From positions 22,294,001-22,358,000 of the forward strand of contig NC_030836.1 in the NCBI RefSeq assembly GCF_001704415.2: a DNA stretch of 64,000 nucleotides, given 5' to 3'. Source of the stretch: Capra hircus. Its lineage: Eukaryota > Chordata > Mammalia > Artiodactyla > Bovidae. The position numbers and the translations under genes are program-made. The notes below the pieces were generated by a model. The model was not told the origin of the DNA. It saw nothing but the letters and a program-made list of their open reading frames with translations, and did not search any database. Every line of letters begins with the position of its first letter. The stretch's first letter is position 1. Of this stretch, positions 1 through 11,699 are shown one piece after another.

Positions 1-753
1 ATATTTATTTAAATAGCTTAGAAAAATAATGTCTGATTAATATGTTGTATGAGTATATTCTAAATGATTCTTCCCCCAGAATTTATTAATGTTTATTTTG
101 ACCATCTAGTTGGATATTATTCAGAGCAACATGGTCTATTTCTTTTATTATTAGTTTTCTCATTTAAAATCCTGGGCACATAGTATCTTAAAATCAATTC
201 CTGAAATTGTGATAAGCTTTTCTCTGATCAACTTTTCAGTCATATTAAAAGCACTTGGTATAGAACTCAAAACATGATTTTGTATGCTATTTTGTTAGAA
301 ATTAGATAGTTTTTCAACTTTACATTTCAGAGTCACTTATTAGATTTTATTTTGTTGTTGTTCTGTGATCAAATCATATTTATCAACATTGCATTATTTA
401 TACCACATTTTAAAATTAGGAATGCTCAGTATTTCTGAGTGCTCAGTGTTCTCTTTTGGGAACCTGACAGAGATATTTGTTTACTCTTTTATAAGACTTC
501 TCTTAACTAGGAATTAGAGTTACATATTTTATTTGAGTCCACAGATGTGAAAAATGAGTAAATCTAAGTGACATCCACAAATTTATGAGGCATGGATATT
601 TAAAACCATTTAGGGTTTTCAGGCTTCAAAATTTGAATTTCAATAACTGATTACCACAATAATTTCTGAATGTTCGTATCTCACAATATATCACAATATG
701 TATATCATGAAATTTCAATATGATATTAAGTCTGCAACACTGACCAATTTATA
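1..753. other. AT-rich unique sequence, no gene seen
   Basis: No repeat family, RNA gene or credible open frame was recognised here. The stretch is AT-rich, with ordinary non-coding composition. Confidence 0.6.
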
Positions 754-768
754 TAAGCTGCAATTTTT
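754..768. repeat. Target-site duplication, left copy
   Basis: TAAGCTGCAATTTTT is repeated perfectly at 1260-1274. The two copies bound the BovB plus its extra 3' flank. Confidence 0.8.
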
Positions 769-1259
769 TTTATGGGTGTTTGCAAACATTTGGTTTATTT
801 ACTCTTTTTTTTTTTCACATTCTTCCAGATAGCTAAGATCATGTAGACATTTCCACAGTTAATGTTTCAGTTCAGTTCAGTTCAGTCACTTAGTCATGTC
901 TGACTCTTTGCGACCCCATGAACTGCAGCACACCAGGCCTCCCTGTCCATCACCAACTCCCGGAGTTCACTCAAACTCACGTTCATCGAGTCGGTGATGC
1001 CATCCAGCCATCTCATCCTCTGTCGTCCCCTTCTCCTTCTGCCCCCAATCCCTCCCAGCATCAGGGTCTTTTCCAGTGAGTTAGCTCTTCGCATCAGGTG
1101 GCCAAAGTACTAGAGTTTCAGCTTTAGCATCAGTCCTTCCAAAGAAATCCCAGGGCTGATCTCCTTCAGAATGGACTGGTTGGATCTCCTTGCAGTCCAA
1201 GGGACTCTCAAGAGTCTTCTCCAACACCACAGTTCAAAAGCATCAATTCTTTGGCGTTC
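769..1259 (-). mobile_element. BovB LINE 3' end with apparent 3'-transduced flank
   Basis: Positions 866 to about 1259 are the 3' end of a BovB (RTE-clade) LINE read on the minus strand, starting at the TTCAG-repeat tail and cut off at its 5' side. Roughly 100 bp beyond the BovB terminus (769-865) lies inside the same pair of direct repeats: TAAGCTGCAATTTTT occurs at 754-768 and again at 1260-1274, exactly where the BovB 5' truncation ends. The extra segment holds AATAAA (minus strand, 794-799) about 23 nt before the oligo-A/TSD junction. The simplest reading is a read-through transcript that was polyadenylated downstream and then inserted. The BovB part is non-coding in effect. Confidence 0.8.
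794..799 (-). promoter_or_regulatory. AATAAA polyadenylation hexamer in transduced flank
   Basis: TTTATT on the plus strand reads AATAAA on the BovB strand. It lies 23 nt upstream of the run of A that meets the TSD, which is normal spacing for cleavage and polyadenylation. Confidence 0.6.
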
Positions 1260-1274
1260 TAAGCTGCAATTTTT

Positions 1275-2145
1275 ATCTGGGAATGATCTTCCATAGTAGT
1301 TTTACTGATATGTCTTTGTTTTCATAGTGGCTTTCTGGCTTTCTATTAATAGCTACAGAGACACTTTTAATTCTTAACTAGTGCAAGGCTCAGCTCCTCT
1401 TCATTTTCTCACGTCCTCAGCTTTTAATGACTTCAGATAAGCCCACTCTCTGGTTTCTAATTAAGTTTACTCAGCCTACCTATTTTTCTATAAAGATAGG
1501 TATGCCCAATATACAATCTAAAAAATCTCTTGTGTTATCATTGGGTATTCTGATATTCTTAACAAAGACAGGAAAATCACTTGAATATACGAACTCCTCT
1601 AGATTAAATCAAGATGAAAGCTATGTTTCCATAGTAAGTTCATTTCAAGAATTAATATAACTATTTAGATTATTTGGCACCAGTTCCTTCCAAAATAAGA
1701 TTTAAGCTTGAAGTAACTTCATTGAAATTTGCTTTATAGCTGTTCTTTTTCCATAATTAGTAGAATAAATGCATTCATATTATTTTTCATATTTTAAAAA
1801 TGATCACAAATCTAAAAGCATATTAAGTTTTGGCCAACCGTAAGCAGGGATAAAAATAATTGGATTTTCTAGATATCCCATAGTACTCTATTTTTTGTTC
1901 TTAATTCATATCATTCAGAGAAAAGTATTTAATTAGTTGAAATTACATAGCTTTGAGGTAAGATGACAACTGGATCTCATTAGACATAATTTGGGAAATA
2001 TTTTTTGCACTGTATAAAAAGGTAGTTAAAACAAAAGGAGTAAGGTGGTAGTTTTGCAGTAAAAAGGCTGAGAATCTAGTGAAGAATCACTGATAAGGTC
2101 TGACCCTGACTAAAATAAAATATTCTCAAAGACGATTTCCCCTCC
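1275..2145. other. Unique non-coding sequence
   Basis: No repeat or gene recognised. The 77-codon open frame at 1427-1660 has no recognisable domain and is treated as chance. Confidence 0.5.
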
Positions 2146-2371
2146 CTTGCTTGGACTCATTGGTGCCGTTAGTGGTAAAGGATCCATCTGCCAGTGCAGG
2201 AGACACAAGAGACTGGGGTTTGATCCTTGGGTTGGGAAGATCCCATGCAGGAGGAAATGGCAACCCACTCCAGTATTGTTGCCTAGAAACCTCCGTGCAT
2301 GGGGGAGCCTGGTGAGCTACAGTCCATGGGGTAGCAAAGAACGGACAGGACTGAGTGCACACACACACATT
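2146..2371 (+). mobile_element. Bov-tA SINE with (CA)n tail
   Basis: This is a diverged Bov-tA: a tRNA-Glu-like head (2146-2235, degraded B box near GGTTTGATCC), then the Bov-A body with the GGCAACCCACTCCAGTATT block, then the GGACAGGACTGAG end and a short CA tail at 2357-2369. Confidence 0.85.
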
Positions 2372-2520
2372 GATCAAATTTGTCTTCTATTTATCTTCAT
2401 GTCAAAAAAGAAGGTGCCATGAATGGGCTCATGAGCTTCTCCACCTGCACGGTAAATCCCTCCCTCCCAGTGTCTTATTATCTATAAGTACTGTTTTGGT
2501 TTGGTTTTTTAATAAAATCA

Positions 2521-3130
2521 CATTTAGTTATTTTTAAAATTTACATATAGTAAAAGTCATTTTTTAGATGTACAGTTCTATGAGATTTGGCAAATACATA
2601 TTGTATAATCACCATCACAATGAAGAAACAGAACAATTTCATCACCTCTAAACCCCACCCTCCACAAACGAAATAAAATCCATTCTAGTAGACACAAGTT
2701 CACCTCTCCCTTAACTCCTGGCAGGCATTGATCTCTTCTATATTCCTACATGACTGCCTTTTCCAGAATGTCATATGCGTGTAATTATGTACTATGCAGC
2801 CTTTTGAGCCTGGCTTCTTTCACTTAGCACATGATATTTGGGGTTTATCCATATTGTTGCATTAGTCAGCAGTTTATTCTATTTTATTTCTGAGTAGTGT
2901 GTCATGAATGGATAAGCAGTATCTTTATCCATTCCCCAGTAGAAGGACATTTGGGTTGTTTTTTGGTTTTGATGGTTAAAAATAGAGCTGCTAAAATATT
3001 TGTGTACAGGTTTTGTATGAACATAGGTTTTCATTTCACGTGGGTAAAAACCCAGGAATGTCTCTGTATTTTTAAAAGTCTTAGCTTAACTGCCATACAA
3101 AAAAAAAAAAAAACAAACAAACAAAAAACA
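2521..3130 (-). mobile_element. Old L1 (L1M type) 3' region
   Basis: The segment reads, on the minus strand, as the last part of ORF2 and the 3' UTR of an ancient mammalian L1. Recognisable blocks are the CACTTAGCACATGATA stretch near 2820 and the CATTTGGGTTG stretch near 2950. An A/CAAA-rich stretch at 3100-3130 borders it. Many stops remain, so nothing is encoded. Confidence 0.7.
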
Positions 3131-3169
3131 TTTTCTATTATCCTTTCTGAGAAAGACAACATGTTAATT

Positions 3170-3390
3170 TTCTCTTTTTTTGTTTCCTTAATAATGTTTA
3201 TCACAATTTATTGATAAAATAGTATAGATTTAGTTGTTTATGATTAAGTTTTTCTATGTCTCTTAGTAGAATATAAATGATAATAAGCACCATGAGGGTA
3301 AGGACGATGCTTGTCTCAGACATTAACCTCTTAGCACCTAGCTGGAATAGTGAGTTTATATCAAGTGAATGAATATAATAAAGGAGAGAA
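3170..3390 (+). mobile_element. Probable L2 LINE 3' end
   Basis: The piece around 3265-3380 (TAGAATATAAATGA, then CACCATGAGGGTAAGGAC, then GAATGAATA) follows the order of the L2 3' terminus. It is very diverged. Confidence 0.45.
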
Positions 3391-3442
3391 GGAAATAAGG
3401 GAGGGAGGAAGGGAGGGAAAACAGAAAAGGAAGAAAAAGAAG
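3380..3442 (+). repeat. Purine-rich low-complexity stretch
   Basis: A run of GGAAGGGAGGG-type purines with almost no pyrimidines on the plus strand. Confidence 0.8.
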
Positions 3443-3965
3443 CAAATTTGTCACGCTGCCACTTGGGAGGTTTGTGAGCTGTCAATCAACAGGCTGGTTG
3501 CATATCTCCTTGTTTACCTAACAGGTCTCCATTTTAAAATTCCAGCCTCTTTGCCATCTCTGTTTCATGTTGTCCATTAATGAATTTTTCAGCATATTCC
3601 TACAAATTACTTCAAGTATTCCATCTTAGCTTTTTCTAGCTTCTGTACTTTTATTAATGATGAACCAAATAATCATTTTCAATAAATGTTCTGTTCAAAT
3701 GCCATGTTTTCTATGAACCTAATCAATCTTGACCTAACCTATCATAATATTTTATTTGAACCTTTGTTATAAGAAACCACTTTCTGGTCAATGTTTTATA
3801 GTCCCTCAGGTATATATCTTACATTTTCTGTACTGTAGGCTTTCACAGATATATAGCTAGTTCTTTTTTAAAAAATCCTTTAAAGTATATGATAGCATGC
3901 CTTAAACATAACATGGATTCAATAACTTTGTTTTAATTATCCATCCATATACTAACAAATCAATA
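3443..3965. other. Unique non-coding sequence
   Basis: Nothing recognised. AT-rich with no sustained open frame. Confidence 0.5.
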
Positions 3966-3971
3966 AACATT

Positions 3972-4191
3972 CAGTTCAGTTCAGTTGCTCAGTTGTGTCG
4001 GACTCTCTGCAACCCCATGAATCGCGGCACGCCAGGCCTCCCTGTCCACCACCAACTCCCGGAGTTCACCCAAACTCACGTCCATCGAGTCGGTGATGCC
4101 ATCCAGCCATCTCATCCTCTGTTGTCCCCCTCTCCTCCTGCCCCCAATCCCTCCCAGCATCAAAGTCTTTTCCAATTAGTCAACTCTTTGT
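3972..4191 (-). mobile_element. BovB LINE 3' end, 220 bp
   Basis: A heavily 5'-truncated BovB beginning at the TTCAG tail. A six-base repeat AACATT at 3966-3971 and 4192-4197 is a possible short TSD. Confidence 0.9.
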
Positions 4192-4199
4192 AACATTAA

Positions 4200-5059
4200 A
4201 TAGCTCTAATTTTCACTAATATTTTTAGAACTTTGGTTTTAACAAAGTCTTTTATTTTTTAAGGTAGGAAACTAACCATATGATGATTTTATAAGTGCTA
4301 CTTCATACCTGATAACATATAATATTACAGCAGGCAATTCCAATCCTTATTTGCAGAGCATTGTGTATACAGGTATTTAGCATCTACTCCACACAAACAT
4401 TAAACATTAGGAAAATAAATTGCTTTATTACTCTTTACTTTTTTTTTCTCCTTCTGAGTACTGGTATTATAACAATTCTGTCAAAACAAGATGTTTAATT
4501 ATGGCACCTTTACATTGGGAGGTTATTAACATAGACAAAACTGTTGACACATTGTAGCTAAAATACAGCAGAATGAAAAGCTTAATCAGCTATAAAATAC
4601 CAATGAATTAAATTTAAATATGATGAGCCATCACAGGAAAATGACTATTGATGTAATTCTGAAAATAAGGTCTTGGGTAGGTAATCTTGCTGAATAAGGA
4701 AATGAGGGCTTATAGCACTCTGTCCTAAAGGATAGAGACTGGCTATAAAATGAAGAGCTTGATGTTCACCTCTGTAATAGAAATAATTTGGTACCATGCC
4801 ATGAATGGCGAGCTTGCAAAATTCACAGTGTAAACTAACATAATATTCCCTTGCCAGGAGTAAGTTCATAGCCAGAACTCAAGGCTTGATAAAAAATACA
4901 AGACGTTTATATATCCACGGAATACAATCATTATCATTTTTGAGTTTCTTTGTCAATTTATCATTATACCAATAATGTGAGCTCAACACTTTTTCTTGCC
5001 TAAGGTTTTCACACTGTTTTTTCCCTCCTTCTGAATCATTATTTCCTTTGACTGTTGCA
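4200..5059. other. Unique non-coding sequence
   Basis: No repeat family or gene recognised. Open frames on both strands are under 75 codons and featureless. Confidence 0.5.
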
Positions 5060-5385
5060 ATATGTATCCTTCTCATCATTCAGGTCTCAGTTCAAATGTC
5101 ACCTTCTCAGGAAGGGATTTCATGGATGCTATATCTTATTTATTCCACATTCTTTAGTTTTACTAGGACACATTACATTAATTGTCTTATTCATTACCTT
5201 TGTCAATTTCTGGAATTATTATTCTTCTGATTATTTGATTGCTCTGTTTCTCTCCTACTAAAATGTAAACTCAATACTTATAGGATGCTTGTTTGTCTTA
5301 GTCTCTGCTATGATTACAGTACTGAAATGATGCCTGATGTAGAATATTTATCACATCAATATTGTAGAATAAATGGGTGAACCTT
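5060..5385 (+). mobile_element. L2 LINE 3' end
   Basis: The stretch shows the order typical of L2: a CAGTTCAAATGTCACCTTCT block, an AT-rich middle, CTACTAAAATGTAAACTC, and the AATAAATGGGTGAA end. Confidence 0.65.
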
Positions 5386-5620
5386 ATTTGGTGCACCATT
5401 TTTTCCTAGAATCAGAGTCAGTCTTCAGCTTATTAAGAGAGATCGATAATGCATCAGCCATTTTCCGACTGAGAAAATGATGTGAAAAGATTCACTGTTA
5501 AGTTCACTCACAGTGTTAACTGTAGAAACCTGCTATAGTTCTCAATTTTAGAAGGAAAGAGAACACACAAAGAGAAAAGCAAAAGGAAATGACTTAACAT
5601 TTATTTATTACTGAGGGTCT

Positions 5621-6033
5621 TGTTGTTCAGTTGCTAAGTGATGTCTGACTCTTTGTTACTCCATAGACTGCAGCAAGTCAGGCTTCCGTGTCCTTCATTG
5701 TCACCCAGAGTTGCTCAAACTCAGGTCCATTGAGTCGGTGAGGCCATCCAGCCATCTCCTCCTCTGTTGCCCCCTTTTCCTCCTGCCTTCAGTCTTCCTT
5801 AACATCAGGGTCTTTTCCAATGAGTCGACTCTTTGCATCAAGTGGCCAAAGAATTGGAACTTTAGCTTCAGCATCAGTCTTTCCAATGAATATTCAGGGT
5901 TGATTTCCTTTAGGATTGATTGGTTTGATCTCTTACACTCCAAGGGAATTTCAAGAGTCTTCTTCAACATCACAGTTTGAAAAGATCAATTCTTCAGCAC
6001 TCAACCTTCTTTACGATCCAACTCTCACATCTT
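5621..6033 (-). mobile_element. Diverged BovB LINE 3' end
   Basis: About 410 bp of BovB 3' sequence on the minus strand, more diverged than the other copies. Its 5' truncation lies close to a Bov-A2 SINE. Confidence 0.88.
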
Positions 6034-6044
6034 ACCTAGAGGGT

Positions 6045-6312
6045 ATGCTGCTGCCGCTGCTGCTGCTAAGTCTCTTCAGTTGTTTGCTACCCCATAGACG
6101 GCAGCCCACCAGGCTCCCCCGTCCCTGGGATTCTCCAGGCAAGAACACTGCAGTGGGTTGCCATTTCCTTCTCCAATGCATGCATGCATGCTAAGTTTCG
6201 TTAGTCATGTCCGACTCTCTGTGACCATAGACGGCAGCCCACCAGGCTCCTCTGTCCACAGGATTCTCTAGGCAAGAACACTGGAGTGGGTTGCCATTTC
6301 CTTCTCCACGTA
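6045..6312 (-). mobile_element. Bov-A2 SINE, two monomers
   Basis: Starts with a GCT-repeat (reverse of the AGC microsatellite typical of Bov-A2). Two Bov-A monomers follow (about 6068-6177 and 6190-6308), each with the CACCAGGCTC and GGGTTGCCATTTCCTTCTCC blocks. Confidence 0.88.
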
Positions 6313-6329
6313 GAGGATCTATCATGCAC

Positions 6330-6570
6330 TAGATAAAATATTAGGTGCTTTAGACATATTATACTCTACACATCATCATCATAACAAAATTATTGAACAT
6401 ATACTCTGTGCCCACCACAAGTCTAAAATCTTTCATCTTATTCCATTTTTCTAATTAAATCTTCACCATTAAACTTATGATATAGGTACCATTATTATTT
6501 TCATTTTATACTGATGGAAATGGCTTCTTTGTAGATATTAGTCTCTCATTTAAGATTGAAAAGCCAAGGT
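6330..6570 (+). mobile_element. Probable MIR SINE
   Basis: The core ACTCTGTGCCCACCAC followed by AATCTTCACCATTAAACTTATG and GTACCATTATTATTTTCATTTTATA matches the order of the MIR consensus, with many substitutions. Confidence 0.55.
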
Positions 6571-6683
6571 TAAAAGAAACTTTTTCAAGGGTACAAGTCT
6601 AAGCAAACAATAGAATTTGAACCTAGGTGTTTTATAGTTTGTGCCTTGCTCTTCTCCTAACAAAGTCATGCACATGTGTGTAT

Positions 6684-6898
6684 ACATGGACTTCCCTGGT
6701 GGTTCAGATGGTAAAAAATCTGCCTGTAATGTGGGAGGCCTGGGTTCAATCCCTGGGCCTGGAAGATGTCCTGAAGAAGGGAATGTCAACCCACTGCAGT
6801 ATTCTTGTCTGGAGAATTCCATGGACAGAGGAGCCTGGTGGGCTACAGTCCCTGGGGTTGCAAAGAGTTGGACATGACTGAGCCACTAACATTTTCAC

Positions 6899-6941
<43 letters not shown>
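6684..6941 (+). mobile_element. Bov-tA SINE with (TG)n tail
   Basis: A full Bov-tA: head CTTCCCTGGTGGTTCAGATG, B-box-like GGTTCAATCCC, Bov-A body, and GGACATGACTGAG end. It is followed at 6900-6940 by a run of about 20 TG units. Similar ATACATG words on both sides may be a worn TSD. Confidence 0.9.
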
Positions 6942-6943
<2 letters not shown>

Positions 6944-9213
6944 CATACATGTATTTTTGTGAGGTCTTCTCTAGTCAAGGACTATTATTCATCCTTCAGA
7001 GATGTGATGGAAGATTCATAACAACAAAAAAATTTTTCTGAGTGCCTGTCCATATACTAAAATTGAATTTGTTTTCTAAGAATATACAAACAGCATAATG
7101 GGCAAGATACGCCACAAAGAGTTTACTTTAAGTGGTACAGTGTAATAAGAATAATTAGAGAGGAAGATTAACTTGATTATGGTATTTATCGTTTGGTATG
7201 TATGTCGACTTAGGACAAAAGCTAGGGAGAAATTGTATGATGCAGACCATAGTCAGTAGGGGAGGCTTCATAGATAGGTGGATCTTGAATTAGGACTTGA
7301 AGGATGGGCAAGAACAAGAAGAACAGAGAATATTTCAGAGGGAGAATAGTGGTAACAAAGGTTGAGGGAAAAAGAACAAGAAGCCGAGCATGCAGCGTGT
7401 TGGTATAAAGGAGAGGAGAGGTTAACTGGATTGAAATTGATCATGTGGGTCAAGAGTGGTAAATGGCTGTTTACACAGTTAGGTGGGACCAGGTTACATT
7501 ATTAAATAGGCATCCCCTTTTCTTACTCTTCTCTTCTATTGACATCTTCTTCGCATGGGTGATGAAGGCAGTGTGTGAAAAGAGAGACTGAAGGGGAATC
7601 TGACTCATGCTTTTATAAGCAGAGCAGATTGACCATGGGTGTCTTGAGGGCATATTTACTTAGAGTAGTTTGACAGAAGTGAGACCCTCCTGGAGATGCA
7701 CATTAGAGCTAAGAACAAGCTGTGTTTCTGCAGTGGGAACAGGGCAAATTGCCAATTCCATTCATTGTGCTTTGATTTTTTTTTTAATGGTTAATTGCTT
7801 ATATATGGTTTTCAGCTTTACTTATGAACCTAAAGATTTTTATGTGGTCAATGCACTTTTATGGACTAAACAGACCAAAAAAAAAAAAAAAAGTCTTACC
7901 TTCTAAAATTAATTCTGGCAAGAAAAGTCAGTGTGTCATGTAAGCTGTTTGGGAGCATTCTATCAACAAGAAAATTTGCTGTTGCCATAGCTTTAGCAGT
8001 ACAAAGATAAATTGATGTTTACAGGAAAATTATCTTGATAAACAGAAATTCTGAGTCTTTGCCAAGTGTGGTTTATTTTGTTCAGAATTTTAAAAGGCAA
8101 TTAGTCTATAATGGATTCAACCAGTATTCGATAATTAAATCTTAGAGGAAGTACGACATGTCCCATGCTTTTTCTGTTATATATTTCATTGAATCTTAAT
8201 ATCCTTGTAATTTTACTGAAAATTTTTTACTAAAAAATCTGAGGTTTAGTCCTTTGTCCAAGGTTACAAAGTGAGGGAAAAAAACGGGAATTTAAGCTGT
8301 ATTCTCTGACTCCATATCTCATGCTTTTCCTCTCCATAATATTTTTATTTTCCAAAGTTAAATGGAATTCTCCTACCTCGTTAGGTAATGATAGGCTTTC
8401 CCTTCATCTCTTCCTTTCTCCATTCTTCCCTTCTTTCTACAAGGCAATTAATGAGATCTAAATCCCAGGAATTATTTTAGGTACTGTAGACACAAAGAAA
8501 GCAAGATATTGTTCTATACCAGGAAATTTTTACTAATCCATCAGCAGGACTAGATACTTAAATGATAAATGTGATGGAATGCTAACAATACCATGATTGT
8601 GTACATTTGTGGAGCCAAAGCAGTGATTCATTTTGCAGAGGGGAGACATAGCAAATGTGATAACTAAGCTGAGTCTTATAAGTAGGAATTTTTGATAAAA
8701 ACTAGCAATAACAGCAAGTGACCTCCTCAGCCCAGGGAAAAGCATGCACGAAGGCACAGAGGTTTCAGGAAAACCACAAGCCAAAGTCTCACCTTTGCCA
8801 AAGCGTGTGAAGAAGAACAGTCTACGCACACTTTCATAAATCCTTTCTTGGGTAATTAGCTTTCTGGAATATTGCCAAGCAGCAGCACATTTTCGTTTCT
8901 CAGCACTCTTGGGAATATCTGAAAAGCAAGATGTATTTTCTTGTCACAAAACAATATTAACATACTTAATTTGCATCAGACTCCATGTAACAATGCCCAT
9001 ATGAAAGGCTAAGTAAGTTGATTGCTTTCAGACAGAAGTTTATTCTAAAAATCTTGTTAACCTTATCCATAAACCTAATGCTGTCCCCTTTATTGAAGAG
9101 TATTCAAGGCTTAGGGGTGCATGAGCAGTTTTTGCTCTGAAACATGAACAGAACCAGGAAGTCTCTTTAATATAGAAGTTCTTCAGTGCATCATAACACT
9201 ATGTCTCCTTCTG
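6942..9213. other. Mostly unique non-coding sequence
   Basis: No gene recognised. Two stretches (7200-7445 and 8440-8795) contain phrases such as GGACTTGAAGGATGGGCAAG and GCACGAAGGCACAGAGG that recur in ancient mammalian L2-like repeats; I cannot name them with confidence. Poly-A occurs at 7878-7892. Confidence 0.45.
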
Positions 9214-9226
9214 TGTACGGCACACA

Positions 9227-10330
9227 TTTTTAAAAATTAATCCATTAATTTTAATTGGAGGATAGTTACTTTACAATATTGTGGTGGTCCTTGCTGTACA
9301 TTGACATGAACAGCCACAGGTATACATGTTTCCCCTCGTGCTGAGCCCCCTCCCCACCACATCCCTCTGGGTTGTCCCAAAGCACGGCTTTGGGTGCCCT
9401 GCTTCATGCATCGAACTTGCATTGGCCATCTGTTTTACATATGGTAATATACATGTTTCAATGCTATTCTCTCAAATCGTCCCACCCTCACCTTCTCCCA
9501 CAGAGTCCAAAAGTCTGTTCTTGACATCTGTGTCTCTTTTGCTGCCTTGCATGTAGGATCATCATTACCTTCTTTCTAAATTCCATATATATGCGTTAAT
9601 ATACAGTATTTGTATTTCTCTTTCTGATTTACTTCACTCTGTGTAATAGGCTCCAGTTTCATCCACCTTGTTAGAATCGACTCAGATGTGTTCCTTTTTA
9701 TAGCTGAGTAATATTCCATTGTGTATATATACCACAGCTTCCTGGTCCATTCCTCTGCTGATGGACATCTAGGTTGTTTCCATGTCCTGGCTGTTGTAAA
9801 TAGTGCTGTGATGAACATTGAGGTACATGTGTCTCTTTCAGTTCTGGTTTCTTCAGGGTGTATGCCCAGTGGGGTTGCTGGGTTGTATGGAAATTCTATT
9901 TCCAGTTTTTTAAGAAATCTCCACATTGTTCTCTATAGTGGCTGTACCAGTTTGCATTCCCTCCAGAAGTGTAAGAGGGCTCCCTTTTCTCCACACCCTC
10001 TCCAGCATTTATTGTTTGTGGATTTTTTGATGATGGCCATTCTGACTGGTGTGAGATGATAACTCGTTGTGGTTGTGATTTGCATTTCTCTAATAATGAG
10101 TGATGTTGAACATCTTTTCATGTGTTTATTAGCCATCTGTATGACTTCTTTGGAGAAATGTCTGTTTAGTTCTTTTGCCCATTTTTTGATTGGATTGTTC
10201 GTTTTTCTGGTATTGCGCTGCATGAGCTGCTTATATACTTTGCAGATTAATTCTTTGTCAGTTGTTTCATTTGCTATTGTTTTCTCCCATTCCAAGGCTG
10301 TCTGTTTACCTTGCTTATAGTTTCCTTTGT
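9227..10330 (-). mobile_element. 5'-truncated L1 LINE, 1.1 kb
   Basis: Minus-strand L1 with a short oligo-A end at 9227-9235, a 3' UTR (9236-9575, G-rich on the minus strand) and the carboxyl end of ORF2. It is flanked by a 13-bp TSD with one mismatch: TGTACGGCACACA at 9214-9226 and TGTACAGCACACA at 10331-10343. The 5' end is truncated inside ORF2, as usual for target-primed insertion. Confidence 0.93.
9576..10330 (-). pseudogene. L1 ORF2 carboxyl-terminal fragment, one internal stop
   Basis: This is the last ~250 codons of L1 ORF2, the non-catalytic carboxyl end with its cysteine-rich segment. In L1 the full protein carries endonuclease and reverse transcriptase; those parts are absent here because of 5' truncation. 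Upstream of 9936 the frame includes the block CWRGCGEKGALLHFWRECK (about 9955-10010). The frame continues downstream with EYYSAIKRN (near 9700) and ends at ILTHIYGI. The two halves are in the same reading frame, interrupted only by TAG at 9933-9935, where related L1 copies have Trp (TGG). It cannot be functional. Confidence 0.9.
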
Positions 10331-10343
10331 TGTACAGCACACA

Positions 10344-10755
10344 CTTGGCTCTTCTTTTCCAGCATCTCAAGGAGACTTGGACCTCCTGGTTTTTACGTTC
10401 ATTGTCTTGTCAACTGTCTCCTAGGAAAAAGTCCAGATTTAGAAACACAAGAGTCATATGACCCAACATTATCATGGAAGGAAATTGTTTGCTTCAGTCT
10501 CTTGGTCACCGTTTTTTCCACTGACATTTTCTCCCTAGGCTAGAGTGTCACTGGACGGTCCAGGGGTCTTTCTGCTCATCTTGGTATTATAGCCTGTGTA
10601 CAGACACATTACACATGAACCCTGCCGAGCTGGAACAGGTGTGTTCAGCAGGTGTCTTCAGCTGTGTCCCACCTGCTGTCAGAAACAGCCTTTTATAGAA
10701 CAGCTGCCTGGGCTTCACCACAGTGGGAGGCACAAGCGAAAACTTCTGTGTTGGA
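10344..10755. other. Unique sequence
   Basis: No recognised repeat. Slightly richer in GC than its surroundings, but no convincing exon. Confidence 0.5.
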
Positions 10756-10886
10756 TTGCTGCTGCTGCTGCTAAGTCGCTTCAGTCACGTCCAACTCTAT
10801 GCCACCCCATAGATGGCAGCCCACCAGGCTCTGCCATCCCTGGGATTCTTCAGGCAAGAACACTGGAGTGGGGTGCCATTTCTGCA
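10756..10886 (-). mobile_element. Bov-A SINE monomer
   Basis: A single Bov-A unit beginning with (GCT)4. TTGGATT at 10751-10757 and 10887-10893 is the probable TSD. Confidence 0.88.
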
Positions 10887-10893
10887 TTGGATT

Positions 10894-11223
10894 AGTTACC
10901 TCTAACTGCCTCTTTACATTTGATGCCCACAGTGAACAGATTGATCTCAATTTAGACAAGATTAAGGTTTTAAAACCATTTCCACTGAACTGCTGTAATT
11001 TGACACCCTATTTGGGGGTGCTGTGTTATGGTGGATTTAGCTCTTTCCTTTTCAAAAATATTTTCACTGACTGAGATGGTTGGGACAAGCTTCTGACGGT
11101 CACTATTGAAACTGCAGGTTACTGCAAGGGTTTTTCTACTGAAGCGGGCTTGTGAGCTATTCCGAGCCTCTCTGCAAGTAACTTGTATGTCTGCTAAACA
11201 TGCGTGCAAGCAAAGAAGCTATG
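10894..11223. other. Unique non-coding sequence
   Basis: Nothing recognised. Confidence 0.5.
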
Positions 11224-11231
11224 TCTCCTCA

Positions 11232-11437
11232 TGTGTGTGTGCTCAGTAGTGTCTGACTGTTTGTGATCCCATGGGCTGTAGGCCGCTAGGCTCTCTGCCT
11301 ATGGGATTCTCCAGGCAAGAATACTGGAGTGGGTTGCCATATACTCCTCCAGATCTTCCCAACTCAGGGATCAAATCCGTGTCTCCTGCATTCGAAGCGG
11401 ATTCTTTACCGCTGCGTTTGCAGGCAGATTCTTTATC
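11232..11437 (-). mobile_element. Bov-tA SINE
   Basis: Bov-A body followed by a degraded tRNA-like head in reverse orientation. Perfect 8-bp TSD TCTCCTCA at 11224-11231 and 11438-11445. Confidence 0.9.
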
Positions 11438-11699
11438 TCTCCTCAACCAATTCACAATTCTAACTAAACATCAAAGTGCAGAGAGACAAGACTCTGAAAG
11501 AGCAGAGTCTCGGACTATGGGAATTGAGAGATCTCGATTCAAGTTCTTGTTCCAGTCTCTTACTGTGTGACTTGGGGCAGACTGGCATGGGTACATAGCG
11601 ACGGAAAGACTGGTTTCTAGCTTATTCAACTTGTCATCTTTATTTCATCCCAAGAAAAGATGTTATCTGTAAAGAGAAGGTGACAATTATCATTTGAGA

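Noticed and set aside
6549..6946. Overlapping open frames of 66-90 codons on both strands
   Set aside because: They are translations of a Bov-tA SINE; the same peptides recur wherever the SINE occurs.
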